Positions 40,601 to 52,314 of a stretch of DNA of 64,000 bases are shown here, in pieces; position 1 is the stretch's first letter, and every line of letters begins with the position of its first letter. A program made the position numbers and the translations under genes. Source of the stretch: Bifidobacterium margollesii (GTDB lineage: Bacteria; Actinomycetota; Actinomycetes; Actinomycetales; Bifidobacteriaceae); contig NZ_NMWU01000037.1 of NCBI RefSeq assembly GCF_002860355.1, positions 1 to 64,000 of the forward strand. The letters run 5' to 3'. The notes under the pieces were generated by a model, which saw only the letters and a program-made list of their open reading frames with translations, did not search any database and was not told where the DNA came from.

Positions 40601-41410
40601 GTCCACGAGGAATATGATCCGATGATTGTCTGGCTGGTGCTGAAGCCAGTCGTTCACGTCGTCGGCGAAATCGGCAATGGTCGGATTGTACTGTTTCTGA
40701 TAGTCCTTGAGGATGCCCGTAACTTCGTCGCCGGTCGCAGCCGAGAATGCCCTGTCGATCTTGGGTCCGGAGAACGCCGCCTGAGTGCGGCCCCTGGACC
40801 AGGGTTTGCCGGCGATCTGCTCGAACTGTCGTGTGAATTCGTCGAGGCAGCCGTTGCTTTCCAGATCACGCTCCAGTTTGGCAACGTACTTGTTCGCGCC
40901 ATAGTATCCGCGGGCTTCGTCGAACACGCGGATGAACGCGTCCATGAGTACGGTCTTGCTGCCTTTCTGCCCCTTGCTGTCGATGTTGAACAGCAGGGAT
41001 GTTGCGGGAATGCGCAGATTCGCGTCCAGCAGCCCCTCAAGCACATGGTTGTCCGCATCCCTTGCCTTGGCCTTCATGATTTCGACGACCTGAGCGCGAC
41101 CGATCGGCTCGGCCGCGTCTCCTGCGCGAAGTCCTTCCGGCGCATCGCCGAGAATATGGGAGAGGATCTTCAGCAGGTGGGATTTACCCGACCCGAAGAA
41201 GCCGGAGATCCACACGCCGTTCGTATAGTCGGCGGACGGGTCGTTGTACGTGTCGAGGAATCGTTCGAGATTGGTCTGGATCTCGTTGGTCAGCACATAC
41301 TCGCGAACCTCATCCTCGAGGTTGCTGTCGTCGCTGGCCTTGACGACGCCATCGATCTTGTCTTCGATGTTCTTGACGAAGATGTCCTTGAGCTGCAGTT
41401 CGATGCCCAT
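37676..41410 (-). CDS. brxC: BREX ATPase BrxC
   Basis: This large P-loop protein (1244 residues) is essential in type 1 BREX. Walker A is in WISGFFGSGKSHLLKILSHI (about 68-87), and Walker B is in NHRIIFLVDEVGQFIGSES (about 262). The end of the protein has a disordered Gln/Pro/Glu-rich stretch (about 1155-1200) and a basic tail. The start at 41410 (MGIELQLKDIF) has GGAGGAAA upstream. The extra 25 N-terminal residues of the longer frame are repeated M-T-A-N units made by a tandem repeat and are probably not translated. brxB overlaps only with that longer frame. Confidence 0.95.
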   Translation of the reverse strand: MGIELQLKDIFVKNIEDKIDGVVKASDDSNLEDEVREYVLTNEIQTNLERFLDTYNDPSADYTNGVWISGFFGSGKSHLLKILSHILGDAPEGLRAGDAAEPIGRAQVVEIMKAKARDADNHVLEGLLDANLRIPATSLLFNIDSKGQKGSKTVLMDAFIRVFDEARGYYGANKYVAKLERDLESNGCLDEFTRQFEQIAGKPWSRGRTQAAFSGPKIDRAFSAATGDEVTGILKDYQKQYNPTIADFADDVNDWLQHQPDNHRIIFLVDEVGQFIGSESDLMLNLQTVTEELFSRTNGRVWVIVTSQEDIDAVIGDRTVSQGLDFTKIKGRFAIDLKLSSADAIEVIQKRLLTKNEQGETASEELWRRHRDELNTLFSFQGEGGVRQFRNLKFGTEEDFTATYPFINYQFALFQDAMRGMSAADFFEGQHRSVGERSLLSTISSALVECKNRPVGSLVPFSALYDGIAGTIQSAANHRINEASREFDTRTESGALTIALLKALLLVKHVRGFKANVRNLRILVLDRFDVDLPGLEERIRRTLDDLEQKNYVHRTGDEYEYLTNDEQAVESEIKNLDVDDNSIRGLMKQIINEDVLRMTHVDYGQGRHKTPFRFGLMIDNIGQGRTYPIALHIVTPMNDMNLGDKILQSSGERSELRVILSDDDPTLMRDLAMYERTEKYVRLHSGEQGPRKRIIDDKRSNLEFMRAGLKIAMAEALKAATLAYNGAVLGVKAKDDAVAIVTEALQTLIGRLYTNFDMVSGLAYAERDLPDVLANATNTIPMDGSDDSDFLKDNLDLPSQEVFDYIAGELRNKLAPTVGDVIRHYEDVPYGWSLGNTLACLCHLYGGERIHLLIDGKRIPRTDVVRNLTNQRKTEAMRVEIPKAYNPANVKELRDFANEYLNLTAANLPVDVEDMAAAVKNGLVAEIGKIEDLRREGGRFAFASQLDEPLRRLRAVAAMSEAWLLESFPNRNEANSTEQLLDDKEDVVDPIRKLLRGVQRESLVSGLDWIGTNDSNFTLASAELQRERDRVRVIVDDPMLFQGNRVNRFNKELAQLKAHLETWIGAERESALAIVQTVRESIIGIDSYRNADEDAQRNALLTLDNAAAKINGAKYVADIRQTADAVKGDLYLTLVNQLDAASDAARRQTGPQPEAQPGGNAVRTDSDDSSNPGDSFEPADGVGAEPKHAAVSPEPESKPVNRNVRVTPPRPKPMLTTENDVDEFLDEYRRRLIATIREGKRILL

Positions 41411-41481
41411 CTCTCGATTTCCTCCCGATTCGTTCTCTGCCGTATTCGTTGTCATGAGATTCGCCGTCATGCGATTCGCCG

Positions 41482-42219
41482 TCATGCGGCCGCGTCGGTC
41501 GGCACATCCATGTCGTTGAGGCTGAAGGCGCGATAGTAGTTATCCGCCCCAAGCCGGTCGAACAGACGCATCAACGAAACGGTCGTCGCCGTCTTCTCGT
41601 ATGTGCCGGGGAAGAACACCACCACCGGCACATGCGAGGGGATGACGTCCTGCACGCAGTTCAGCAGCGCATGTGCGCGAATGTACGGATACACCTGACC
41701 CACTCCGGTCAGGAACACCATATCGGCGGAATTCGCTGTCATCGCTTCCCGACACCGGTCTCCGATCGCATCCTTCAGATCGTCGTTGTCAGGGCCGAGC
41801 ATGCCGGCAAGCGCCTGGTAGAAGTCGTCTTCCTGCAGCTGCGGCCATGCGCCGCCATTGCCAGCAGCATCGTCGTCATCGCCATGCATTTCCGGCTCCT
41901 GTTCGATGGCGGCATCGAACACGTCGTTGTCCTTCATCACGCCGATGGCCAGTTCGTACAGGTTGATGACGAGCACAGCCGGAGCGGAATCTCCCTCGCC
42001 CACGGGGTCCATGCCCTGCAGACGGTTCACGAGCAGCGGAATGCGGCGCTCGACCTCCAATTCACGTTCGGGGGGATAGGCGTAGATGTAGTTCGCCGGC
42101 TCTCCGGCCGTATCCTCTCCGTTGCGGAAACGTCTGGATCGCATTTTCAGGAACAGATCATCGAATTCCTTCTCGATGTCGCGGGACCGTCGGCGTGCCT
42201 CGTCATTGGGATTCGCCAT
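41482..42219 (-). CDS. brxB: BREX protein BrxB (DUF1788)
   Basis: This 245-residue protein matches the BrxB pattern: YIYAYPPERELEVERRIPLL at about 43-62, MVFLTGVGQVYPYIRAHALL and then VVVFFPGTY near the end. It is small, soluble and of unclear biochemical role, and is required in type 1 systems. The start MANPNDEARR at 42219 has AGAAGGAGACACGAGG upstream. It follows brxA after 83 bp and precedes brxC after 71 bp. Confidence 0.93.
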   Translation of the reverse strand: MANPNDEARRRSRDIEKEFDDLFLKMRSRRFRNGEDTAGEPANYIYAYPPERELEVERRIPLLVNRLQGMDPVGEGDSAPAVLVINLYELAIGVMKDNDVFDAAIEQEPEMHGDDDDAAGNGGAWPQLQEDDFYQALAGMLGPDNDDLKDAIGDRCREAMTANSADMVFLTGVGQVYPYIRAHALLNCVQDVIPSHVPVVVFFPGTYEKTATTVSLMRLFDRLGADNYYRAFSLNDMDVPTDAAA

Positions 42220-42302
42220 TCCTCGTGTCTCCTTCTCGTCTGGCTCTGCCGGGCCTCGGCAAGGCCTTGCCCGGCCCGTACAGCCGTGGTTTGCTGACAT
42301 CG

Positions 42303-43022
42303 TTACCGCATGGGGAAGAACCGGAATGATTCCGGCCTCTCCTTAAGGATATCGGTCACCGTCCTGCCGAGCAGTGAAGGCAGCAGCGTGTCACTGTCCT
42401 TCTCCAGCAATCCGGCCTCGACCATGGCCTTGAACAGGTTGGACCGCAGTTTGCGCGCGGTGGAGTCGCTGAGCTCCTCCAACTCCGAATGCCACATGCT
42501 TTTGGACAGGATGAACCGGTCGTAGTCCTCGCGGGACACCGTCATGGCCCCCATCAGGTAACGGTCGCGCAGCACCTCGCTGGCGAACTCCCCCACCACG
42601 GCGTAGTAGCGGCACATCGCCACCCACATCAGCGCCTGAACGTCCGCCGCCGGAACGTCGTCTTCGGCGAGATGCCGGATCTCCGCCTCGGTCAATGCGC
42701 TCAGCCGCTTCACCACTTCGCTGACGATACGGGCGTTCGCCGATTCGGTGCGGATGGCCAGCACGTTCTCGTCGATGACCCTCCTACGGATGCGGGTCAC
42801 GCGCTCCCCCACCTCGCGGCCGGCGGACGATCTCCCGACCGCGGAGTTCGGGATTCGAGTAGTGTCCTCGCCATCGCCGGTGACACTACCGTTGCCGGCG
42901 CCATCGTTGCCGACGAAAAACGAGGCGATGATCCTTCCCTGCGGGGCAAGCAGCCCCCCGACCGTGAACGACAGTCGATATCGTTCACGGTTCGGACTTT
43001 CCGAACCATATGAGCCGGTCAT
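42303..43022 (-). CDS. brxA: BREX protein BrxA (DUF1819)
   Basis: This first gene of the BREX operon encodes a 239-residue DUF1819 protein, a helical DNA-binding fold in solved homologues. It contains RYRLSFTVGGLLAPQGRIIA at the N-terminus and LLPSLLGRTVTDIL near the end. The middle RTESANARIVSEVVKRLSAL is characteristic. An insert of about 35 residues (NDGAGNGSVTGDGEDTT onward) follows the first strand. The ATG at 43022 has AAGGGA upstream. Only 57 bp separate it from the aroQ stop, so BREX may be read from the aro promoter, or a short cryptic promoter lies in that gap. Confidence 0.92.
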   Translation of the reverse strand: MTGSYGSESPNRERYRLSFTVGGLLAPQGRIIASFFVGNDGAGNGSVTGDGEDTTRIPNSAVGRSSAGREVGERVTRIRRRVIDENVLAIRTESANARIVSEVVKRLSALTEAEIRHLAEDDVPAADVQALMWVAMCRYYAVVGEFASEVLRDRYLMGAMTVSREDYDRFILSKSMWHSELEELSDSTARKLRSNLFKAMVEAGLLEKDSDTLLPSLLGRTVTDILKERPESFRFFPMR

Positions 43023-43079
43023 CGATTCCCTTCGGTCTTCCCGAGCCGTCCCTGAGTCGGCACTCGACACCGTCAACCG

Positions 43080-43529
43080 TCACTCGGCGAGCAGGTGGGC
43101 CACGGCCTCCAGAGCGAGTTTGTAGCCATAGAAGCCCATGCCGGTGATGGTGCCGGTGGCGACCGGGGAGATCACGCTGTAGCGGCGGAAGGCGTCGCGC
43201 GCGGCCGGATTGGAGATATGCACCTCCATCAACGGCAGTCCGGCGTCGGTGACCATGTGTGCGGCGTCGGAAAGCCCATAGCTGTAGTGGGTGAACGCGG
43301 CGGGGTTCATCACCACCGGGGTCTTCTCGTCGACGGCACGGTGCATCCAGCCGATGATCTCGGCCTCGTCGTCGGTCTGCCGCACCTCGACCTCAAGGCC
43401 GAGCTGCCTGCCCCATTCGGTGCAGTCGCGGCGCAGGGTTTCGAGATCCTGATGGCCGTACACGTCGGGTTCGCGCACGCCGAGACGACCGAGGTTCGGC
43501 CCGTTGACGACGATGACTTTGGTGGACAT
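43080..43529 (-). CDS. aroQ: 3-dehydroquinate dehydratase, type II
   Basis: This is the third step of the shikimate pathway. Its 149 residues carry VNGPNLGRLGVREPDVYG (catalytic Arg and Tyr region, 8-25), NPAAFTHYSYGLSDA (about 78) and EVHISNPAARDAFRRYSV. AAGGAG lies upstream of the ATG. It is downstream of aroKB on the same strand, and BREX begins immediately after it. Confidence 0.96.
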   Translation of the reverse strand: MSTKVIVVNGPNLGRLGVREPDVYGHQDLETLRRDCTEWGRQLGLEVEVRQTDDEAEIIGWMHRAVDEKTPVVMNPAAFTHYSYGLSDAAHMVTDAGLPLMEVHISNPAARDAFRRYSVISPVATGTITGMGFYGYKLALEAVAHLLAE

Positions 43530-43595
43530 GATTTGACTCCTTACGGTTGAACGATGATTGCCGACTGGACGACGCGACCGCCGACTGGACGACGG

Positions 43596-45203
43596 CTACC
43601 GCTGAACGCGGCGGAACGCCTCCTCTACGGCGTCGGCCGGCGGGTTCTCCAGATGCACGACGTGGCCGGGACGGTCGAGCACCACGAACCGCAGCATGTT
43701 GCCGCGGGCCTTCTTGTCCTTGTGCATCAGGGCGAGCACATCTTCGAAGCCGCCGTCGTTCCAGCTGATAGGCAGGCCGAGCGAGGACAGCAGCGAACGA
43801 TGGTAGTCGACGAGATCACGGTCGATGTAGCCGAGAATGTTCGCCAGCTCGGCCGCATACACCATGCCGACCGCGACGGCGTTGCCGTGCCGCCAGCGGA
43901 AATGCTCCAGCTTCTCGATGGCGTGGCCCATGGTGTGACCGTAGTTGAGGAACTCGCGCTTGCCCTTCTCCTTGAGATCGGTGGAGACGTGATGCGACTT
44001 CACCGTCACGGTGCGTTCGATGAGCTCGGCGATCACCGCTTCGAGTTCCGGGTCGATCGCATTCGGGTCGAAGGTGCGCAGCTGTTCGGCGTGGTCTTCG
44101 AGGATGCGCAGGATCTCGGTGTCCTCGATGAAGCCCGACTTGGCGACCTCGCCCAGTCCCTCGACGAAGATGTCGTTGGGCAGGGAGCCGAGCGTGGTCA
44201 GATCGGCGAGTACGCCGGCCGGCGTGTAGAACGAGCCGACCAGATTCTTGCCGGCCTCGGTGTTGATGCCGGTCTTGCCGCCGGTGGAGGCGTCGACCAT
44301 GGCCAGCAGCGAGGTGGGGCAGTTGACGTAGGTGATGCCGCGCATCCACGTTGCGGCCACGAATCCCGCCAGATCGGTGGCCGCGCCACCGCCCAGGCCG
44401 ACCACGGCATCGGAACGGGTGAAGCCCTCCTCGCCGAGTCGCTTCCAGATGCCGTTGGCCACCTCGATGGTCTTGCCCGCTTCGGCGTCGGGGATGGTGA
44501 TGTCGGTCACCTCGTATCCGGCCCGGCGCAGCAGAGCGCGTACGCGGTCGGAGTGACGCTGCACCGGCGTGGTGTGGATCAGGGCGATCCGGACGGGCGC
44601 CGATCCCAGCACGTCGGCCAGATGGTTGACCACATGCGAGCCGATGCGCACGTCGTAGGGGTCGGTGCCATCGACGTGGACGACACGCTCGTTGACGGTA
44701 TCCGCGATGTTCTGTGCTGCCTGCATGGGGGTCTTTCCTTTCGTATGCACGATGAGATTCGCGAGATCGACGTAGATGTCATGCCGCTCGGCATACAGAC
44801 GCCGCCACTTCCTCGCGGCATCGTCGGCCAGCAGCGGCCGGTTGCCGGCACGGGACGCCCGGGCGATCGCCTCGTTCGGATCGGCGTCCAGATACACCAC
44901 CGTACCGCCCGCTGCGATGTACCGGCTCAGCTCGCTTCGCGTGCGCTCGGTCATCGGAGCTCCCCCGCCGAGGGAGAGCACGCCATCGAACCCATGCAGA
45001 TCATCGATGATGACCTCGGATTCGATGCGGCGGAACTCCTTCTCCCCCCGTTCCTCGAAGATCCGGGGGATTTTCATATGTTCCCGGGCTTCGATCTCGA
45101 TATCGGAATCGCGGAACTCCACGTTCATCAGGGTGGCCGCATCACCGCCGATCCGGGTTTTGCCCGATCCGGGCATGCCGATCAGTACGGCCTTGGGTTG
45201 CAT
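43596..45203 (-). CDS. aroKB: Bifunctional shikimate kinase / 3-dehydroquinate synthase
   Basis: This is a 535-residue fusion. Residues 1 to about 165 are shikimate kinase (P-loop [18 protein letters not shown], then GGGAPMTE). Residues about 175-535 are the NAD- and metal-dependent dehydroquinate synthase ([54 protein letters not shown] with metal-binding His). The fusion is a known bifidobacterial arrangement and couples steps 2 and 5 of the pathway. A GGAGAAGAGAG region precedes the ATG. Confidence 0.96.
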   Translation of the reverse strand: MQPKAVLIGMPGSGKTRIGGDAATLMNVEFRDSDIEIEAREHMKIPRIFEERGEKEFRRIESEVIIDDLHGFDGVLSLGGGAPMTERTRSELSRYIAAGGTVVYLDADPNEAIARASRAGNRPLLADDAARKWRRLYAERHDIYVDLANLIVHTKGKTPMQAAQNIADTVNERVVHVDGTDPYDVRIGSHVVNHLADVLGSAPVRIALIHTTPVQRHSDRVRALLRRAGYEVTDITIPDAEAGKTIEVANGIWKRLGEEGFTRSDAVVGLGGGAATDLAGFVAATWMRGITYVNCPTSLLAMVDASTGGKTGINTEAGKNLVGSFYTPAGVLADLTTLGSLPNDIFVEGLGEVAKSGFIEDTEILRILEDHAEQLRTFDPNAIDPELEAVIAELIERTVTVKSHHVSTDLKEKGKREFLNYGHTMGHAIEKLEHFRWRHGNAVAVGMVYAAELANILGYIDRDLVDYHRSLLSSLGLPISWNDGGFEDVLALMHKDKKARGNMLRFVVLDRPGHVVHLENPPADAVEEAFRRVQR

Positions 45204-45320
45204 ATCGTCTCTCTTCTCTCCTCCGTTCCGCGTCCCGATGCCGAAACGCGGAACAACCCGTCGTCGGAATCATCATTCACGATGTTCACGACGACGGCAT
45301 ATGACCGGATGGCCTGATGA

Positions 45321-46508
45321 TCAGCGCATGTGTTCGGGCCAGGACGCCAGATACGCCTGCGCGTTGCGACGCACCTCGTCCACGGAATCACCGCCGAACT
45401 TCTCCAGCACGAACTTCGCGAGGGTCAGCCGTACCATCGCCTCGGCCACCACGGAAGCCGCAGGCACCGCAGTGGTGTCGGAACGCTGGTTGATGGCCTG
45501 AGCCGCCTCGCCGGTAAGCACGTCCACCGTGCGCAGCGCGCGGGGAATGGACGGGATCGGCTTCATCGCGGCGCGCACCCGGATCGGCTGCCCGTCGGAC
45601 ATGCCGCCCTCGATGCCGCCGGCGCGGTTGGACAGACGATCGATGCGGCCATCCTCGTTGACGACGATCTCGTCGTGCGCCTGCGAGCCCGGGCGCACGG
45701 CCTCCTTGAAGCCGTCGCCGATCTCCACGCCCTTGATGGCCTGAATGCCCATCACCGCTCCGGCCAACGCCGCGTCCAGACGTCGGTCGGACTCCACATA
45801 GGTGCCGATGCCGGCCGGCACGCCGTAGGCGATGACCTCGATCACGCCACCGACCGTGTCCGCGGTCTTCTTGATCTCGTCGATGCGCTCCACCATGCGA
45901 CGCTCGCCCTCCTTGTCGAGGGTACGGACCGGGGAGGCGTCCAACGCGGCGACGTCGTCGGGCGTGGGCAGCGGTGCGTTCTCATCCACCGAGGCCCCGC
46001 CGATGGAGATCACATGGGAGACCGTGCGAATGCCAAGTGACTGTTCGAGGAACTTCGCCGCCACCGAGCCGAGGGCCACGCGGGATGCCGTCTCGCGGGC
46101 GCTCGACCGTTCCAGCACGGGACGCGCATCATCGAACCCGTACTTGCGCATGCCGGTCAGATCCGCATGGCCCGGACGAGGCCGGCTCAGCGGGGCGTTG
46201 CGACCCTCGCGGGGAATGTCATGGTCAAGCGGATCGGCGCTCATCACCTCGGTCCACTTCGGCCATTCGGTGTTCGCGATCTCGATGGCCACGGGGGATC
46301 CGAGCGTGGAACCATGACGCACGCCGGTGAGCAGACGAACCCTGTCCTCCTCGAACTTCATACGGGAGCCTCGCCCGTATCCCAGCCGCCTTCTGGCCAG
46401 CGCATCCTTGATGTCCTGAGAGGTGACCTCCACCCCGGCCGGCAGTCCTTCGATCATCGCCACCAGGGCTTCGCCATGAGATTCTCCTGCGGTCTGCCAG
46501 CGCAACAT
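45321..46508 (-). CDS. aroC: Chorismate synthase
   Basis: This is the last shikimate step, forming chorismate with reduced FMN. Of 395 residues the start is [40 protein letters not shown] (about 125) and [20 protein letters not shown] follow, with [15 protein letters not shown] near residue 325. AAGGAG lies before the ATG at 46508. A longer open frame upstream is out-of-context sequence that crosses the divergent peptidase gene. First gene of aroC-aroKB-aroQ. Confidence 0.96.
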   Translation of the reverse strand: MLRWQTAGESHGEALVAMIEGLPAGVEVTSQDIKDALARRRLGYGRGSRMKFEEDRVRLLTGVRHGSTLGSPVAIEIANTEWPKWTEVMSADPLDHDIPREGRNAPLSRPRPGHADLTGMRKYGFDDARPVLERSSARETASRVALGSVAAKFLEQSLGIRTVSHVISIGGASVDENAPLPTPDDVAALDASPVRTLDKEGERRMVERIDEIKKTADTVGGVIEVIAYGVPAGIGTYVESDRRLDAALAGAVMGIQAIKGVEIGDGFKEAVRPGSQAHDEIVVNEDGRIDRLSNRAGGIEGGMSDGQPIRVRAAMKPIPSIPRALRTVDVLTGEAAQAINQRSDTTAVPAASVVAEAMVRLTLAKFVLEKFGGDSVDEVRRNAQAYLASWPEHMR

Positions 46509-46577
46509 CGCCTGCTCCTTCGTCTTTTCGGCCGAACCGGCCTGTCGTTCTCGAAAAACGGAATACATTGTACGGGT

Positions 46578-47015
46578 ATGCCGTATCTTTTTCTTATTCC
46601 TAGCGTAGTCGCCGGCCTTGCGGTGGCGTGTACCGATATATGGACACGCCGCGTACCGCTTTCGGTGATCGCGATCGGCTGCGTGGCGCAACTGCTCTGC
46701 ACCGCTGCATGGTGTGTGCGCACCGGCGATTGGATGCCGATGATCTCGTCGGCGGGATTCGCGCTGATCTGCGCGGCGATCCAACTGGCGCTGGGATTGC
46801 TCAAACCGGGTCATCTGGGATTCGGCGACGTGACGTGCACGCTGCTGATGGGACTGGCGACGGGAACGTTCGGACTGCAGACGGTGGCCTTGTGGTGGCT
46901 GCTGATGGGACTGCTCGGTCTGGCCATGCTGGGGGTAGGCAAACGCCGGGGAGGGAATTCGATTCCCTTCGCCCCGGCGATTGTTCTGGGTGCGCTGACC
47001 GCGATCGCACTGTGA
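46578..47015 (+). CDS. Small prepilin (type IV leader) peptidase, A24 family
   Basis: This integral membrane aspartic peptidase of 145 residues lacks the N-terminal methylase domain. The two catalytic Asp are in [12 protein letters not shown] (about 20) and [12 protein letters not shown] (about 81, the GxGD motif), with about five hydrophobic helices. Such short forms process pilins or Tad-type prepilins. No pilin or secretion genes are nearby, so its clients are encoded elsewhere. It is divergent from aroC over about 70 bp and convergent with mltG. Confidence 0.9.
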   Translation: MPYLFLIPSVVAGLAVACTDIWTRRVPLSVIAIGCVAQLLCTAAWCVRTGDWMPMISSAGFALICAAIQLALGLLKPGHLGFGDVTCTLLMGLATGTFGLQTVALWWLLMGLLGLAMLGVGKRRGGNSIPFAPAIVLGALTAIAL

Positions 47016-47034
47016 TGTCAGCACGCAGCGACCA

Positions 47035-48225
47035 TCAGTGGGAGGCCTCCCACTGCTCGTATTCCTTCTTGTACTGTTCGTGCTGCGCCGCCGTGGTTGC
47101 GAACTTGGTTTCGCCGGTATCAAGGTTCACGGTCACGAAGTACAGCCAGTCTCCCTGTTCGGGATTCATCGCCGCCGTGATGGCGGAATCACCCGGCTGG
47201 TTGATCGGCGTTGGCGGCAGACCCTTGTTGATTCGGGTGTTGTACCTGTTCGACGCATTGTTGAGCATCGCATTGGTCAGCTGACGCGGCGCCACATTCG
47301 CTCCGTATGCCACGGTGGAGTCCATGCCCAGTGACATGTCCTTCGCCAGACGGTTCTCGATGACGCGCGACACCTTGCCATAGTATTCGTCGCGGTTCAC
47401 CTCGCCCTCCACGATGGAGGCGATGATCAGCACCCGCTCGCGCTGGCTGCCGGTGGGCACGCCAAGGGAATCAAGCTTCTCAATGCGCTTGTCGACCATA
47501 TCCTTGAGGATCTGCGACGCGGACTTCTTGCCCTTGACGTTGTAGTTGCCGGGCTCAAGCCACCCCTCGAAATTGCCGTTCGCCTCCGCGGGCAGAATGC
47601 CCTGTCCCTTGGCATTGACGATCTTCTGGAATTCCGATTTGTCGATTCCGGAGATCTCCGCGGCCTGGGAGATCACGGCACTCGCCCTTTCTCCGGGATT
47701 GACCACGAGGAACCCTCCGGCCTTGGTGGAATCGGTGAGGATCTTCACCACGGCCTCCGAATTCATCCGATACCTGAGCTCGAACGTACCCGGCTGAAGC
47801 TGGTTCTCAAGCCCGGAATTCACCACCGCCTGCTGGAACGCCTCGGAGGATTTCACGATACCGGCCTTGGCGAGATTGTCGCCGATGGTGACGCTGTCGT
47901 CTCCGGTCTCAACGGTGAACTGCACGTCCCCGCTGCCGGGACCTGGGTAATCGGCCGCCTGCACTCGCTGCTGCTGCACGGCGCCGCGCAGACCGCTGAT
48001 CTTCGAATAGGCGAACCATCCTCCGATCGCGATGAACGCCAGCAGCACCACGGCGATGATGATTCGCATCCTGCGAGCCATCTGCTTCTTCCGGCGGGAA
48101 CGACGCATGTCCTTGCGTGATTTCGGCGGACGCGGAGGCCGATTCGGGTCGAGCACCGGAGTGGGCTCCCCCTCGCCGACCCACTGCGCGTTGTCGGCGA
48201 AAAACTCCTGCATATCGTCGGCCAT
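47035..48225 (-). CDS. mltG: Endolytic transglycosylase MltG
   Basis: This membrane-anchored lytic transglycosylase cuts nascent glycan strands and so sets peptidoglycan chain length. Of 396 residues, a basic cytoplasmic N-terminus (Arg/Lys at 34-50) is followed by one membrane helix (about 52-72) and then the YceG domain. This holds the catalytic Glu in [20 protein letters not shown] (about 268) and [19 protein letters not shown]. The product is extracellular. It shares one base with the ruvX stop, so the two are coupled. Confidence 0.94.
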   Translation of the reverse strand: MADDMQEFFADNAQWVGEGEPTPVLDPNRPPRPPKSRKDMRRSRRKKQMARRMRIIIAVVLLAFIAIGGWFAYSKISGLRGAVQQQRVQAADYPGPGSGDVQFTVETGDDSVTIGDNLAKAGIVKSSEAFQQAVVNSGLENQLQPGTFELRYRMNSEAVVKILTDSTKAGGFLVVNPGERASAVISQAAEISGIDKSEFQKIVNAKGQGILPAEANGNFEGWLEPGNYNVKGKKSASQILKDMVDKRIEKLDSLGVPTGSQRERVLIIASIVEGEVNRDEYYGKVSRVIENRLAKDMSLGMDSTVAYGANVAPRQLTNAMLNNASNRYNTRINKGLPPTPINQPGDSAITAAMNPEQGDWLYFVTVNLDTGETKFATTAAQHEQYKKEYEQWEASH

Positions 48226-48689
48226 CAGTCCTCCAACCCAACGGAAGCCGTTTTCGTTCGCGAGGCGGCGTCAAGAGCCGCCTGCAGCAGCACCACCGCA
48301 GACTGCTGATCCACATTCGGACGATGTGATCGCATGGACAGACCGGCTTCGGAAAGCTGTCGGTGCGCTGAAACCGTGGTCATGCGCTCATCCAACAATT
48401 CTACTGTGGTCGCAAGTCCCCGTGAATCAATATGCTTCTCCAGCGCTTTGGCCCACCGACGGGCCTTCCTGGCGCTTTTGCCTTCGGTACCGTCAAGCAA
48501 CAGCGGATAACCGACCACCACATGGTCGATGTCATGATCCTCGATGAAGTCACAGGCCTCGTACAGCGCCTGAAAATAGTCTCCGCGCACCACGATGTTG
48601 CCTTCGGGGTGCGCGAAGGTGAGCTCCGGGTCGGACATCGCCAGTCCGACCCGAGCATTGCCAAGATCCACACCTAGCCAGTGGGACAA
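48225..48689 (-). CDS. ruvX: RuvX/YqgF-type pre-16S rRNA nuclease / Holliday-junction-resolvase-like protein
   Basis: This 154-residue RNase-H-fold protein carries GVDLGNARVGLAMSDPELTF near its start and the Asp-containing C-terminal LLDERMTTVSAHRQL. It is implicated in 16S rRNA 5' maturation. The start is taken as TTG at 48689, after AAAGGGG. An alternative TTG at 48734 would overlap the alaS end. Order alaS-ruvX-mltG-(aroC...) is standard in actinobacteria. Confidence 0.9.
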   Translation of the reverse strand: MSHWLGVDLGNARVGLAMSDPELTFAHPEGNIVVRGDYFQALYEACDFIEDHDIDHVVVGYPLLLDGTEGKSARKARRWAKALEKHIDSRGLATTVELLDERMTTVSAHRQLSEAGLSMRSHRPNVDQQSAVVLLQAALDAASRTKTASVGLED

Positions 48690-48723
48690 TACTGTTTCCC
48701 CTTTCAGGTTCGGTCGATGGCCC

Positions 48724-51402
<2,679 letters not shown>

Positions 51403-51544
51403 GAGAGTGCGGCTCCTTTTGGAATTTCTCTGCTGTTGCTTCTCTTGACGTCGAAACGTAGAAAAACTTGAAAACTTACATGATGATCGGCATTCCGCGC
51501 GGCATTGTTCGCTGGACCGTCACGGAAACCGGAATCCGGCGGAA

Positions 51545-51790
51545 CTACCGGGAGAGCTTGTCGATGTACCGGTCGTTGAGTTCGGCCTCCCGCGACTTCT
51601 GATGACGCTGGAAATCATCGAACAGCGCCTGAACCGTCTGCAGGGTGATCGGCGGCTGCTCCTGATCGGGGCCGAATACGAACTGGCGGGCGGGCTCGGG
51701 CGTATGGGCCTTCACGTAGGCCTGAGCCTTGGTCACCGCCATCACGCCGAGGCCGACGCCGACGGAGATCCACAGGAGTCGTTTGAACAT
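51545..51790 (-). CDS. Small membrane-anchored hypothetical protein
   Basis: This 81-residue protein has an N-terminal hydrophobic segment (LLWISVGVGLGVMAVTKA, about 4-21) and a hydrophilic C-terminus ending in a helix rich in Arg/Glu. It starts almost immediately after the stop of the DUF948 gene, so the two are likely co-translated. Commonly found between rpsD-type genes and alaS in actinobacteria. Function unknown. Confidence 0.75.
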   Translation of the reverse strand: MFKRLLWISVGVGLGVMAVTKAQAYVKAHTPEPARQFVFGPDQEQPPITLQTVQALFDDFQRHQKSREAELNDRYIDKLSR

Positions 51791-51791
51791 C

Positions 51792-52220
51792 TCACTCCCC
51801 CTTCGTCTTTCCGGAGGCGTTTCGCGGAATCGCGGTTTCCGCCGGCGTCTCCGCGGGGCCGGCGGCACGCTTGTTCAGGAAGTCCTGCGCCGTGGCCTTC
51901 ACGGCCCACACGGCGGACGCCGCCTTGATCACCGGCTTGCCGAGGAACGAGCCGTACAGGTCGGTCAGCGCGCCGATGTTCGTGGCGGATCGCTGCGCCG
52001 CATCGGAGATGGCGTTGACGTCGTCAAGCGACTGGTTCACCTTCTGCACGGTGGACACGCCCTCGTCCAAGGCCGGAATGGCATGGTCTCCGGTGTCCTT
52101 CACCGTATCGGCGATCTGATCGAACAGCTTGCCGAGCCGGATGAGCGGATAAATCATGAACCCCGCGAGAATCGCAAACGCAATGGCCGCGATCAGGCCG
52201 GCGATCTGCCCGATATCCAT
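51792..52220 (-). CDS. DUF948-like membrane-anchored protein
   Basis: This 142-residue protein starts MDIGQIAGLIAAIAFAILAG, a single N-terminal membrane helix (about 6-28). A long amphipathic helix follows (DQIADTVKDTGDHAIPALDE), and then an Ala/Pro/Lys-rich tail. DUF948 proteins are predicted coiled-coil envelope proteins of unknown role. AGAGGT precedes the ATG at 52220. Paired with the 81-residue protein. Confidence 0.78.
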   Translation of the reverse strand: MDIGQIAGLIAAIAFAILAGFMIYPLIRLGKLFDQIADTVKDTGDHAIPALDEGVSTVQKVNQSLDDVNAISDAAQRSATNIGALTDLYGSFLGKPVIKAASAVWAVKATAQDFLNKRAAGPAETPAETAIPRNASGKTKGE

Positions 52221-52314
52221 CGTGATACCTCTTTCCCGGTGACGCCTGCTATGGCATCGACCATTCCCGGACGCAATACAGCCTCTTAGGCTACCACAGC
52301 ACGACGTCACCGCG

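Noticed and set aside
41411-41485. Extra 25 residues upstream of BrxC with repeated M-T-A-N units
   Set aside because: A strong GGAGGAAA site precedes the ATG at 41410; the extension is probably an untranslated tandem repeat.
43023-43079. Promoter for the BREX operon in the 57-bp gap after aroQ
   Set aside because: A TTGACG-like box is present, but there is no matching -10 at the right distance, so I did not annotate it.
45321-47123. Long N-terminal extension of AroC
   Set aside because: The additional 200 codons overlap the divergent peptidase gene and precede a perfect AAGGAG and family start at 46508.
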